Source: CAWBXL01 sp963837365
GTDB taxonomy: Bacteria > Acidobacteriota > Terriglobia > Terriglobales > Acidobacteriaceae
Reading direction: 5' to 3'
DNA length: 64,000 nt
Assembly (NCBI GenBank): GCA_963837365.1
Contig: CAWIMW010000002.1
Coordinates: forward strand, 806,001-870,000
Position numbers and translations under genes: made by a program. The notes under the pieces were generated by a model. The model was not told where the DNA came from. It worked only from the letters and a program-made list of their open reading frames with translations, and searched no databases. Below, in pieces: positions 36,043-44,270 of the stretch (position 1 is its first letter; every line of letters starts with the position of its first letter).

Positions 36043-36414
36043 CTACGCGTGTGAAGACATGCGGACTAGCACCAGCGTAGTCACATCGTTGTGTGCAGGC
36101 GGGACGCAGGTAAAGTGCTGGGCCGCCTGGAGGACCCCCAGACAAAGATCGCGGGCACTGGACACGACCGCTTGTTGGAAGTTTTTGCGCGCGTGTCCGG
36201 CCACATCGAGCAGGCCGAACAATACGCGGGACGGGCTTACGCGCAAGACTTCGTAGAAATCACCGGCCACGCGCTGGTTGTAGTACACCGCGGCGATTTC
36301 TGCGCCGCGCAATGTGGGCACATCGCAATGTTGCGGATCGGCGGGCGGTGGTGGTGTTTGATTGCGCTTGAAGAGGCGCACCAGCCCCGCATACGCTGAG
36401 ATTGGCGTGCGCAT
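36043..36414 (-). pseudogene. SpoIIE-type PP2C phosphatase remnant with internal deletion
   Basis: 123 residues from the ATG at 36412-36414 (a longer frame reaches 36528). The N-terminal half has the start of a SpoIIE/RsbU-type phosphatase: RGAEIAAVYYNQRVAGDFYEV and VLFGLLDVAGH, with the first metal Asp in GDFY and the second in LDVAGH. The sequence then jumps to what looks like the very end of the domain (HNDVTTLVLVR). The central 150-200 residues that carry the remaining metal ligands are missing, without a stop or frameshift at the junction. An intact family member is about 300 residues. It is unlikely to be catalytic. Confidence 0.65.
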
Positions 36415-36653
36415 GATTGAGTTCTCGCGGCACAGCTCCGACCTTTCGCGCGCGTGCCAACGCTTGCGTGGGACGAAGGGTATTGCCTGCCGCCAGCGAA
36501 AGACTCTACTGAATGAAGTAATCGGCACTTTGCCGGGGATGCTTTAGTAGCGCCATTTTAGTGAGTGCCGTCCATCATTGTGTATCGCCGGCATGGGGAT
36601 TGATGAGAGCGATTGCACAACTTTGTATGCGCAAGGCACAAGTTGCGGAATGC

Positions 36654-37658
36654 TTAAGGTGTTTGCCAGTTTCCGGTTTCCGCCGAGCGGAAAATTGCCT
36701 CAATCACCGCCATGTTTTTGATGGCGTCCTCGATTGAAACTGGGGCCTCGCTATCCTGGCGCACTGCGCGGGAGAAGACATCCCCCTGGATCATGTACTG
36801 GTCACATGTCGGCAACTCTTCAGTCGAGATGTTCGCGCCAAAAAGATCCCCACCGTCATCAATGAATATCCGGCAAGGGCGGTCGTTGGGAGCATTGAAG
36901 GGAATCTCGAGTTCGATTCGGCCGCGTGTGCCAAAGAAATTCATGCGCTGGTAAGGCACAAGCTGCGTGCTACAGGTGAATGTGGACTGGCCCGAGGGAA
37001 AATCGAGCAGGGCAGAAGTAAGGCGGTCGGTTTGCATTTCCGGGTCTCGTTCGATCAGCCCCAACACGCGCGATGGTTCCTCGCCGAAAATGAAACGGGA
37101 AGTCGTGATGGGGTAACAGCCAATGTCCATGAGCGCACCGCCGCCGCACGCTGGAATATTCCTGATATTTTCCGAATCGCGGTTGAAATAACTGAAGAAA
37201 CCCTGGATGGAACGTAAGGGGCCAATACGGCCCGAGGCGATCAGGTCACGCACCCGCAACCATTGTGGATGGGTGCGCACCATGAAAGCTTCTCCCATTT
37301 TGACTCCGGTGCGCTTTTGTGCGGCAAGGAGGGTCCGAGCTTCGGCCACGGTAACGCTAATGGGCTTTTCGCAGAGCACATGTTTGCCGGCTTCCGCAGC
37401 CTTGATCGACCAGGGAACGTGAAGATGATTAGGAAGAGGGTTGTAGATGGCTTCGATTTGCGGATCGGCCAGGAGTTCTTCGTACGAGCCATAGGCTTTC
37501 GGGATACCGAGCTGCTGTGCCGCCTCTTTGGCCCGCTTCAGATCGCGCGAGGCGATGGCGACGACTTCAACCCGCTCTCCCTTCTGCATAGAAGGAATGA
37601 CTTTCTTGAGGCCAATGTCAGCGGTGCTAAGAATTCCCCAGCGGACTTTGTCGGGCAT
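36654..37658 (-). CDS. Gfo/Idh/MocA family oxidoreductase, cytoplasmic
   Basis: 334 residues from the ATG at 37656-37658 (a TTG two codons earlier also fits). No signal peptide. NAD(P)-binding start VRWGILSTADIGLKKVIPSM, EKPISVTVAEA with the family lysine, and GGGALMDIGCYPITTSRFIFG with the C-terminal catalytic Asp/Tyr region, typical of the xylose/glucose-fructose dehydrogenase-like branch. Unlike the oxidoreductase at 5981-7303 it stays in the cytoplasm. It is divergent from the permease gene at 37709. Substrate unknown. Confidence 0.85.
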   Translation of the reverse strand: MPDKVRWGILSTADIGLKKVIPSMQKGERVEVVAIASRDLKRAKEAAQQLGIPKAYGSYEELLADPQIEAIYNPLPNHLHVPWSIKAAEAGKHVLCEKPISVTVAEARTLLAAQKRTGVKMGEAFMVRTHPQWLRVRDLIASGRIGPLRSIQGFFSYFNRDSENIRNIPACGGGALMDIGCYPITTSRFIFGEEPSRVLGLIERDPEMQTDRLTSALLDFPSGQSTFTCSTQLVPYQRMNFFGTRGRIELEIPFNAPNDRPCRIFIDDGGDLFGANISTEELPTCDQYMIQGDVFSRAVRQDSEAPVSIEDAIKNMAVIEAIFRSAETGNWQTP

Positions 37659-37708
37659 GGGCAAACATCATAAACGCAAAACTTGAAGATGGGCCAGCGC
37701 CACCGCTT

Positions 37709-39028
37709 ATGATACAAACCCACATGCCTTCGTCCGCCCATCCCAGCCTGGTCCGCGCCATAGGCCGCTGGAGTCTGGCCGCGTTGATGGTGAACTCCAT
37801 CATCGGTAGCGGGATCTTCGGGCTGCCTTCTTCCATCGCAGGCTTAGTGGGTAAGGCGAGTCCCTGGGCAGTCTTGATTGCGGGCCTGGCAGTCGGCGTG
37901 ATCATGGCTTGCTACGCGGAGGTGGCTTCCCAGTTCTCGAGTACTGGCGGGCCTTACTTATATGCCCGGGTTGCTTTCGGACGGCTGCTGGGTATCGAAA
38001 CCGGATGGTTGTTGTGGCTGGCGCGGCTTACAGCGCCTGCGGCGAATGCTGACTTGTTCGTGGTCTATCTGGGAGAGTTCTGGCCGCAGGCTAAAGATCC
38101 GCTCCCGCGCTTTGCCGTCCTGACCCTATTGATCGGGATTCTGGTGGTGATCAATCTTATCGGCGTCCGCGCGGGAACACGGGTAAGCAATGTGTTCACT
38201 ATTGCCAAGTTGCTTCCGCTGTTTGCAGTCGCCGTTGGCGGAGCGCTATACCTGGCTGCGGGACACGGTATCACTCCGATGCCGGCTCCTTCCGCGGGAA
38301 CCGGCACCTGGTTGAAGGCGATCTTATTGCTTGTGTTTGCTTATGGAGGATTTGAAGGCGCGCTTACGCCGATGGGGGAAGCCAAGGACCCGCGGCGGGA
38401 CGTGGCTTTCGCCCTTTTCTCGGCACTGGCATTGTGCACGATTCTGTACACCGCGATTCAATGGACGGTGGTCGGAGTTTTGCCTGATCCGGCCCATGCA
38501 GCGCGCCCGCTCGCCGACACTGCGCGCTACATCTTCGGAAACGCTGGGGCAGGTATCGTAGCCATCGGTGCATTGGTTTCTATCTATGGATACCTCAGCG
38601 CCAATCTTCTCGCCGTGCCACGAATCACGTTTGCCCTGGCGGAACGCGGAGATTTCCCTGGCTTTTTTGCCGCGATCCACTCGCGGTTCCGTACGCCATA
38701 CCTATCAATTCTGGTATTTGGGTTGTTGACCTGGGGATTGGCCCTCGCGGCCAATTTTGAATGGAACCTCACGCTCTCTGCCGTGGCCCGCCTTTTTTAC
38801 TATGGCCTGGTGTGCGCGGCCCTGCCTGTTCTGCGAAAGAAACAGGCAAATGCAGCGGGCTTCCGGCTGCCCGGAGGTCCCTATTTCGCCGGGCTGGGTG
38901 TCATCATCTGCCTGGTACTGGGGACCCGCGTGGACTACATCGGGTCCTACATTCTGGGCGCAATTGTACTCGTGGGATTGGTCAACTGGTGGGTGGTTAG
39001 AAAGCGCCGAGAAACACTCAGTGCGTAA
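37709..39028 (+). CDS. APC-superfamily amino acid permease
   Basis: 439 residues, about 12 membrane segments. The first helix has SIIGSGIFGLPSS, the family's unwound substrate-binding Gly stretch. A further block FAYGGFEGALTPMGEAKDPRR matches helix 6 and the following loop. Likely a proton-coupled amino acid importer. It is distinct from the permease at 29695-31059. It converges with the DsbD-N-like gene, 74 bases away; a short cacgg/ccgtg stem (39030-39044) just after the stop might end transcription. Confidence 0.85.
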   Translation: MIQTHMPSSAHPSLVRAIGRWSLAALMVNSIIGSGIFGLPSSIAGLVGKASPWAVLIAGLAVGVIMACYAEVASQFSSTGGPYLYARVAFGRLLGIETGWLLWLARLTAPAANADLFVVYLGEFWPQAKDPLPRFAVLTLLIGILVVINLIGVRAGTRVSNVFTIAKLLPLFAVAVGGALYLAAGHGITPMPAPSAGTGTWLKAILLLVFAYGGFEGALTPMGEAKDPRRDVAFALFSALALCTILYTAIQWTVVGVLPDPAHAARPLADTARYIFGNAGAGIVAIGALVSIYGYLSANLLAVPRITFALAERGDFPGFFAAIHSRFRTPYLSILVFGLLTWGLALAANFEWNLTLSAVARLFYYGLVCAALPVLRKKQANAAGFRLPGGPYFAGLGVIICLVLGTRVDYIGSYILGAIVLVGLVNWWVVRKRRETLSA

Positions 39029-39102
39029 ACACGGCATCACCGTGAAGAGTTATTTGCGCCCTTATGGCTTCACCGTCTTTGATTGCTTCACTGTCTTTGG
39101 GG

Positions 39103-39666
39103 TTAGCGGTGGATGTGAGGGCTTTGTGCAGGATTGCGGCCATGTGATTCGGTTTTCGCACGCACGACTTTGATAAGGAAACTTACCGGAATCTGCTTCG
39201 GCGGGTAGCAGGTCGCATCATCGCACGCCTGATATTTTAGAGCACCGTGCACTGCATATCTTCCTGGCACCACATTGGCCAAAGGGCGCACGGCAAAATT
39301 GATGGCAAACTGACTACCGTAAACACTCATCTTGTCGTCGGGGGCGAAGGGAAAACTCCTTTCCACTCCGGCAGGGTAGCTGATCACCCCGATCACGATA
39401 TCGGTGGGCGCCGTCAATCTTAAGGTTGTAGGAATCAGGAATTCCGAGTGCGGCTTGTTGGAGTTGACGTGAAATCCCGGACTTACCCGGAAAAATAAAT
39501 CTACGCCGGCAGCTTTTCCCCGGGCCACTGAGGTGATTCCAGGATCAACCATGGTCACCGACGGCGCTTTCCGCGGGCGAAGGTCCTGGGCATCGAGTCC
39601 TGATACAGCAAGAAGCGCACTGCACACCACGGCCACCAGGACTTGCCGCGCGAGTTTTCTTGGCAT
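39103..39666 (-). CDS. DsbD N-terminal-domain-like thiol protein, periplasmic
   Basis: 187 residues with a signal peptide ending LDA-Q. The immunoglobulin-like nDsbD fold is suggested by FHVNSNKP and by the redox pair in KYQACDDATCYPP (Cys148 and Cys153). In nDsbD the equivalent pair passes electrons to periplasmic partners such as DsbC or CcmG. Here the domain is a free-standing protein, encoded right after the TlpA-like and CcdA genes, which supply the other two DsbD modules. The pair is spaced C-x4-C against C-x5-C in E. coli as I recall it. Confidence 0.8.
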   Translation of the reverse strand: MPRKLARQVLVAVVCSALLAVSGLDAQDLRPRKAPSVTMVDPGITSVARGKAAGVDLFFRVSPGFHVNSNKPHSEFLIPTTLRLTAPTDIVIGVISYPAGVERSFPFAPDDKMSVYGSQFAINFAVRPLANVVPGRYAVHGALKYQACDDATCYPPKQIPVSFLIKVVRAKTESHGRNPAQSPHIHR

Positions 39667-39690
39667 CGCTATGAGTATTCCCCCAAACTG

Positions 39691-40251
39691 CTACTTCTGA
39701 GCTTGTGTCGCCGTAGGCGTCGGGCCAAGTGCCTTTTTAATGTCGTCCTCGATCTCGGCTCGTCCTTTCAAGCCGAATACTTTGTCCACTACATTGCCTT
39801 GGCGATCCACATAAACCGTGACCGGGAGGAATTGAATCCCACCGTAGGCCTGCTCCACTTCTTCCTTCCCGAGGAGCACAGGATAATTCACCCCCAAGTC
39901 CCTGGTGAACTTGTCCAGTTCATCTGCACTGGTGTCCTCATCCGCGGAAATACCGAGGATCTGCAAGCCTGCCGGACCGTATTGTCTCTGAAGCTCCACA
40001 AACCAGGGCATTTCGATCTTGCAGGGCTGGCACCATGTCGCCCAAAAATTGACCACTACAGCTTTGCCACGGAAATCGCTGAGGTGGAGGGTTTTGCCAT
40101 CGATGGTTTGCAGGGCAAAGTCAGGGGCCGGTTTACTGATACCGGTCGGCTTGGCCTCCACCGGTGCTTTCCCTGTCATTTTGTAAGCGAATACCAGCAT
40201 CATGCTGATCGCCAACGCTACCACCAAGATAATTACCGGATCACGTTTCAC
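39691..40251 (-). CDS. TlpA/ResA-like thioredoxin, membrane-anchored
   Basis: 186 residues from the GTG at 40249-40251, preferred because GGGAG lies upstream and the longer frame overlaps ccdA. One N-terminal membrane helix (VIILVVALAISMMLVFAY) anchors a thioredoxin domain facing the periplasm. Active site FWATWCQPCK with Cys74 and Cys77, and the cis-Pro at FLPVTVY. It reduces disulfides outside the membrane, probably for cytochrome c maturation or protein repair, with electrons from the adjacent CcdA. Gene spacing is 10 bases from ccdA and 24 bases to the DsbD-N-like gene. Confidence 0.88.
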   Translation of the reverse strand: MKRDPVIILVVALAISMMLVFAYKMTGKAPVEAKPTGISKPAPDFALQTIDGKTLHLSDFRGKAVVVNFWATWCQPCKIEMPWFVELQRQYGPAGLQILGISADEDTSADELDKFTRDLGVNYPVLLGKEEVEQAYGGIQFLPVTVYVDRQGNVVDKVFGLKGRAEIEDDIKKALGPTPTATQAQK

Positions 40252-40261
40252 AAAAGCTCCC

Positions 40262-40990
40262 TTACAAAGCAAATCGGTTCAGGAACGACAAGTAACTCGA
40301 CAAGAGGGTGAAGCGGCCAAATACCAACAACAGCCCGAGGGCAATCAAAAGCGCACCGCTGGCGACTTCAAGCGCATGCATGTGCGCGCGGAAGCGGCTG
40401 TAAAACTTCAAAAACCGTTCCAAGAGAAGCGAGGTCAGTAGAAATGGAACCGCCAGGCCCGCCGAGTAGATAGCCAGCAGGATGATGCCTTTTATTACGG
40501 AATCCTGATTTCCGGCAAATGTAAGAATCGCGCCTAAAATCGGCCCTACACACGGAGTCCAGCCAAATGCAAACGCAAAGCCGATTACAAAAGCTCCCCA
40601 AGGCGTGTCACCGCCCTTTACGCTGTGCAGCCGCTTGTCAGAGTACAGGGCGCGAATCTTAAGAATGCCGGTCAGATGCAGTCCGAACAGGATGATAATC
40701 ACGCCCGCGGCAATCGCAATCTTCGACTTATACATGGCCAGCAACTGGCCCACGCTGGTGGAAATTGCGCCCAGAGTGATGAAAACCACGCTGAACCCCA
40801 TAATGAAGGCTATGGAGTTCAACATCACCTTGCGCATCAGCTTGGAGTCCTGGTTCTGGAGCTCTTCGACACCGACTCCCGAAATCAGCGACACGTAGCC
40901 CGGCACCAAAGGCAGCACGCAGGGTGAAAGAAACGAAATGATGCCCGCGGTGAACGACGCCAGGGGAAGCGGCAAATTACTCATAAGCAT
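40262..40990 (-). CDS. ccdA: CcdA-type cytochrome c biogenesis/disulfide reductase membrane protein
   Basis: 242 residues, six membrane helices. The two redox cysteines are in SPCVLPLVPGY (Cys24) and GWTPCVGP (Cys147), the hallmark of the CcdA/DsbD-beta family. It moves electrons from cytoplasmic thioredoxin across the membrane to thioredoxin-like proteins outside. It heads a three-gene minus-strand operon with the TlpA-like and DsbD-N-like proteins. Two ATGs two codons apart are possible starts. Confidence 0.9.
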   Translation of the reverse strand: MLMSNLPLPLASFTAGIISFLSPCVLPLVPGYVSLISGVGVEELQNQDSKLMRKVMLNSIAFIMGFSVVFITLGAISTSVGQLLAMYKSKIAIAAGVIIILFGLHLTGILKIRALYSDKRLHSVKGGDTPWGAFVIGFAFAFGWTPCVGPILGAILTFAGNQDSVIKGIILLAIYSAGLAVPFLLTSLLLERFLKFYSRFRAHMHALEVASGALLIALGLLLVFGRFTLLSSYLSFLNRFAL

Positions 40991-41071
40991 TTATTTTACC
41001 TGTCCGCAGCCTGATCTGGGCGGATAACTGGATTTGCCCATACCCGTATTGATGCACACATGGAGCGGAGG

Positions 41072-42115
41072 TTACTTCTTTGGATGCTTGGAGGATTGTG
41101 GTGGCTGCGGTGGCGATTGGTCGGGTGAGTTGTCGTTTGCAGGGCCGGTCAAGAGCTTCTGAATCAAGCTGGGGGAGACCTTCCCAGTCAGGACGGCCCG
41201 GTCCCCGTGCTGCTTCACTTGCAGGCTTTGGAAGATTTGTTTGATGTCAGGATCAGGACCTGCCTTGCCTACTGCGGCTTCAGCGGCCTGCGACATCGCC
41301 AGAAATGTATGGACCTGATCGGTCACATGCCTGGCTTCATCCTCGTCGTCAGTAATGGCCTCGGCCTGGAAACTTACCGCAGTTACGTGGTTCACCGATG
41401 CCACTACTACTGCGGGCTTGGAAAACAGAAACGAGAGTCCAAAAGGCCCCTTGCCAGCACTCCCCGCAGCGGGATCAACCCGGAAAACCGACCATGCCAG
41501 GCTCGCGTAAGGTACATAGCGTTCGGTGAATGGAACGTACTTATAGTATTTTCGCAGCAACGCCGGGCCTGCGAATGGAGAAGCCAGTTTGCGGGAGCGG
41601 TCAATGATTCCTTCCATCACCCGCGGATCACCGAGGTTGGTGGCGGCAACCAGGTCCACTCCGATGATGGCGACGCGGAACACGCGGTCTTCGAGAGGGA
41701 TGTTGTAAATGTCAATCGATTGGTAGGTGTCTACGGAACTGGCAATCTTGTGCAGATAATCCTGCAAACGCTGGCCCTGGATTTTGCCGATAAATATTTC
41801 CGAATAGCGCATCTGGGTTTGCTGCCCAGTCGGATAATGCATGGCGAAAGCCACTTCATCCAAGTCGTTTTCGAACTGGAATCCTGTAGCCTGGATAAAT
41901 TGTTCGTATTCCGGATCGTGGGAGACTTCCGGAAGCTTTCCGGGAACCCCCGCACGCCGCAAGTGCTTCAAATTGACGTAAATAAAACCGTCCGCTTGTG
42001 GCAGTAAACGGGCGGCTTCGGGAGGCGCATGCTTGCGCAGAAATACTACAACCGCGACGGCAATGGCAAACAGCAGAATGCCTGCAAGGATGGGGAGTTT
42101 GCGTCGAAATCGCAT
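41072..42115 (-). CDS. Membrane-anchored hypothetical protein
   Basis: 347 residues with one N-terminal membrane helix (LPILAGILLFAIAVAVVVFL) and a large soluble part outside. The start of the soluble part, LLPQADGFIYVNLKHLR, and repeated ILE/FAM-type strands resemble the DUF3352-like proteins that measure or bind lipids, but I do not recognise a firm family. The C-terminus is a low-complexity Pro/Ser/Gln/Lys tail. It lies downstream of the SPFH pair across a terminator-like hairpin. Confidence 0.6.
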   Translation of the reverse strand: MRFRRKLPILAGILLFAIAVAVVVFLRKHAPPEAARLLPQADGFIYVNLKHLRRAGVPGKLPEVSHDPEYEQFIQATGFQFENDLDEVAFAMHYPTGQQTQMRYSEIFIGKIQGQRLQDYLHKIASSVDTYQSIDIYNIPLEDRVFRVAIIGVDLVAATNLGDPRVMEGIIDRSRKLASPFAGPALLRKYYKYVPFTERYVPYASLAWSVFRVDPAAGSAGKGPFGLSFLFSKPAVVVASVNHVTAVSFQAEAITDDEDEARHVTDQVHTFLAMSQAAEAAVGKAGPDPDIKQIFQSLQVKQHGDRAVLTGKVSPSLIQKLLTGPANDNSPDQSPPQPPQSSKHPKK

Positions 42116-42120
42116 TTAAC

Positions 42121-42143
42121 CTTTGGCCAGCAACCGGCCAAAG
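42121..42143 (-). terminator. Hairpin CTTTGGCC/GGCCAAAG after SPFH genes
   Basis: An 8-base-pair perfect stem (42121-42128 and 42136-42143) with a seven-base loop lies 34 bases after the SPFH stop on the minus strand. The following bases are GTTAAATG, so there is no strong T-tract; termination is plausible but may be partial. Confidence 0.45.
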
Positions 42144-42176
42144 AAGGCCTCATGATATCACTTGCGAGCGCATAGG

Positions 42177-43109
42177 TCAGCGCGTCTTAGGCGCAACTAC
42201 GGGCGTCTCGTTGTTACCTCTGGCGGCCAGCAATTCCGGCAATATGCCGCTATGCTCCGGCACCAGCGTAATCCGTGCCTTGCTGTCAATGATCTTCTGA
42301 ATTTCAAGGATCTCAAACATCGCGGACTCAACTTCGGGATCAGCCGCAACTTTATTCAGAGCTTCACCGACAATCCGCGGGCGCATGGCAGCAGCTTTGG
42401 CAAATTCCACAGCGGCCTGCCGCTCGGCGGTGCTGGTAATGATGCTGACCTGGTTTGCGCCCTCCTGCTTGATGGATGAAGTCACCTGACGCAAGCGGTT
42501 CACCACTTTCTCCTCGATCTGCTTGATCATCTGCGCATCGCGGAAATGCACCTTGCGGATGTAGACCGAACCCAGTTTGTATCCCCACTCGTGGGATTGG
42601 GGAGAAACTTCGGTGCGCACGGTCAGGCTCATGGTATGGCGGCTTTGCAGCATGTCAGCCAGCTTCATGTTGCTCAGGCAGCGCACCGTTGAGTTGCTGA
42701 CGTTGGCGGCCAGCGAGCCGCGCGGGTCGGCATTCTTAAACAAGAATGACACGGGATCGCTGATGAACATCTCGTACCAGATCCCGATGCCCATGGGCGC
42801 GCCTTCCTCTGAGTTCACCGGCTGGCTGCGCAGGTATTGCTGGTCAATGCGCATGTCGAGGACATAGAGCTTGCCCAGCCAGCGCACGATGGGGGCCTTC
42901 AATCCCAGCTTAAATAACAGAATATGCAGACCTGGCTCGTTGATGGTCGCGACGACCTTGCCGAACAGGACGTAGACATAGCAGCGGCCTTCTTCTACAA
43001 CCGCATAGACCCCGAACAAGCGCAGCAGCCAGAAAAACGCGGGTACGACAATGAAACAAGCGAGAAACGTGGCGAAGACAGAGGCAGCCAGAGTCATCAG
43101 CGCGCTCAT
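42177..43109 (-). CDS. SPFH/stomatin-like membrane protein 2
   Basis: 310 residues. N-terminal membrane helices (LMTLAASVFATFLACFIVVPAFFWLL) then an SPFH/band 7 domain (GRCYVYVLFGKVVATINEPGLHIL ... KLYVLDMRIDQQYLRSQ) and a helical tail with VVNRLRQVTSSIKQEGANQV. SPFH proteins form ring-like membrane scaffolds, often with proteases. Its start overlaps the upstream SPFH gene by four bases, so the two are probably made together and may form a mixed complex like HflK/HflC, though no FtsH gene is nearby. Confidence 0.8.
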   Translation of the reverse strand: MSALMTLAASVFATFLACFIVVPAFFWLLRLFGVYAVVEEGRCYVYVLFGKVVATINEPGLHILLFKLGLKAPIVRWLGKLYVLDMRIDQQYLRSQPVNSEEGAPMGIGIWYEMFISDPVSFLFKNADPRGSLAANVSNSTVRCLSNMKLADMLQSRHTMSLTVRTEVSPQSHEWGYKLGSVYIRKVHFRDAQMIKQIEEKVVNRLRQVTSSIKQEGANQVSIITSTAERQAAVEFAKAAAMRPRIVGEALNKVAADPEVESAMFEILEIQKIIDSKARITLVPEHSGILPELLAARGNNETPVVAPKTR

Positions 43110-44089
43110 CGCTTTTCCTCCATGACCACCTGCTGTGCACTGCTGAACAGCCCGAGGCGGACATTGCGCACATAGGCGCGCAACGCTCCCTCTCCGGTAG
43201 CTTTCAAGTCTGCGAGCTGGCTGGCGAGAGCGACCAGCGGTTGAACCTCCGCTTGCGCTTTGAGAGTTTCGATCTCCGCCGCCCGTTTGGAGAGCTCAAT
43301 CCGTTGGTCCGCGGTCGCCTGGGCCAGACTGACGTCCGACGAAACCATATTGTGGGCGGTGTTGATTGCCGCCAGTGCCGACTCCACTTCGGCCGGCGGG
43401 TCGATGCCCGTGATCAATGAAGCATCGAGCACCATGCCATAGCGTGCCTCCGAAGAGCTGCACTCGCGGTCCATGTGTTCGTTGAGGTCGCGCAGGTTCT
43501 TTCGCAGGTCGTTGATGGAAATACCGCCTCCGCTCACTACGGGTACAACCGCATTGGGGTCGGCGGGAGCTTCGAATGTGGCAATACGCTCACGTAATAC
43601 CGAGACGAAGTATCCCATCACATGCGCGATCGGTTTTTTTACCCCAAAGAGATACGCATAAAGATTTCGTTCTGAGATGCGATACCGTATCTGCCCTGTC
43701 ATGCCGGTGTTTAACTGATCTTTGGTAACGGCTTCCACCACGGTGCCCGACTGGTTCGCACCAGGGAACTCGGGATCAAATGCCATGTTGATGGTTTGGG
43801 TGGCAATTGAGACCTTATAAATCCTTTGCCACGGCCACTTGAAATAAGGCCCGCCGGGCATGAGCACCCGGACCTGCGGATAGTTGTAGCGCTGCTTTTC
43901 CTCGGCATCGAGGCCCTGAGCGATGGGGCTGTTGATGGTGGTGGCAGTGCCGATGCGCTCGGCACGTCCGAAATTGGTTTTCACCGCGCGCTCGTTCTGA
44001 TCGACGGTATAAATTCCGCCGGCCAGATAACTCACCAGAAACCAAAGGGCAAAGCCAATGAAAATTCCCAGCGGGATATTTGGATCCAT
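43106..44089 (-). CDS. SPFH/stomatin-like membrane protein 1
   Basis: 327 residues from the ATG at 44087-44089 (GGAG upstream; the longer frame has no support). One N-terminal membrane helix (LGIFIGFALWFLVSYLAG) and an SPFH domain with VDQNERAVKTNFGRAERIG. A coiled-coil-prone region follows (ATADQRIELSKRAAEIETLKAQAE). It is about equal in size to its downstream partner but not close in sequence, so the pair is not a recent duplication. Role in membrane organisation or stress is inferred from the family. Confidence 0.8.
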   Translation of the reverse strand: MDPNIPLGIFIGFALWFLVSYLAGGIYTVDQNERAVKTNFGRAERIGTATTINSPIAQGLDAEEKQRYNYPQVRVLMPGGPYFKWPWQRIYKVSIATQTINMAFDPEFPGANQSGTVVEAVTKDQLNTGMTGQIRYRISERNLYAYLFGVKKPIAHVMGYFVSVLRERIATFEAPADPNAVVPVVSGGGISINDLRKNLRDLNEHMDRECSSSEARYGMVLDASLITGIDPPAEVESALAAINTAHNMVSSDVSLAQATADQRIELSKRAAEIETLKAQAEVQPLVALASQLADLKATGEGALRAYVRNVRLGLFSSAQQVVMEEKR

Positions 44090-44270
44090 GCAGCCGCTCC
44101 GTTCAGGCGCAACTACGATACACCATGGAGGAGGCATCTCCAACGTGCCGGCCTGGGACAAGCATCTTTAATGTGAACTCCCAGGGTGAACTTACTGAAG
44201 CAAAAAACAACTCGCAGTTCAATCCGCAGACGGAGATCCACAACGGCATCTATCGTCAAGCGAAAGTAAG

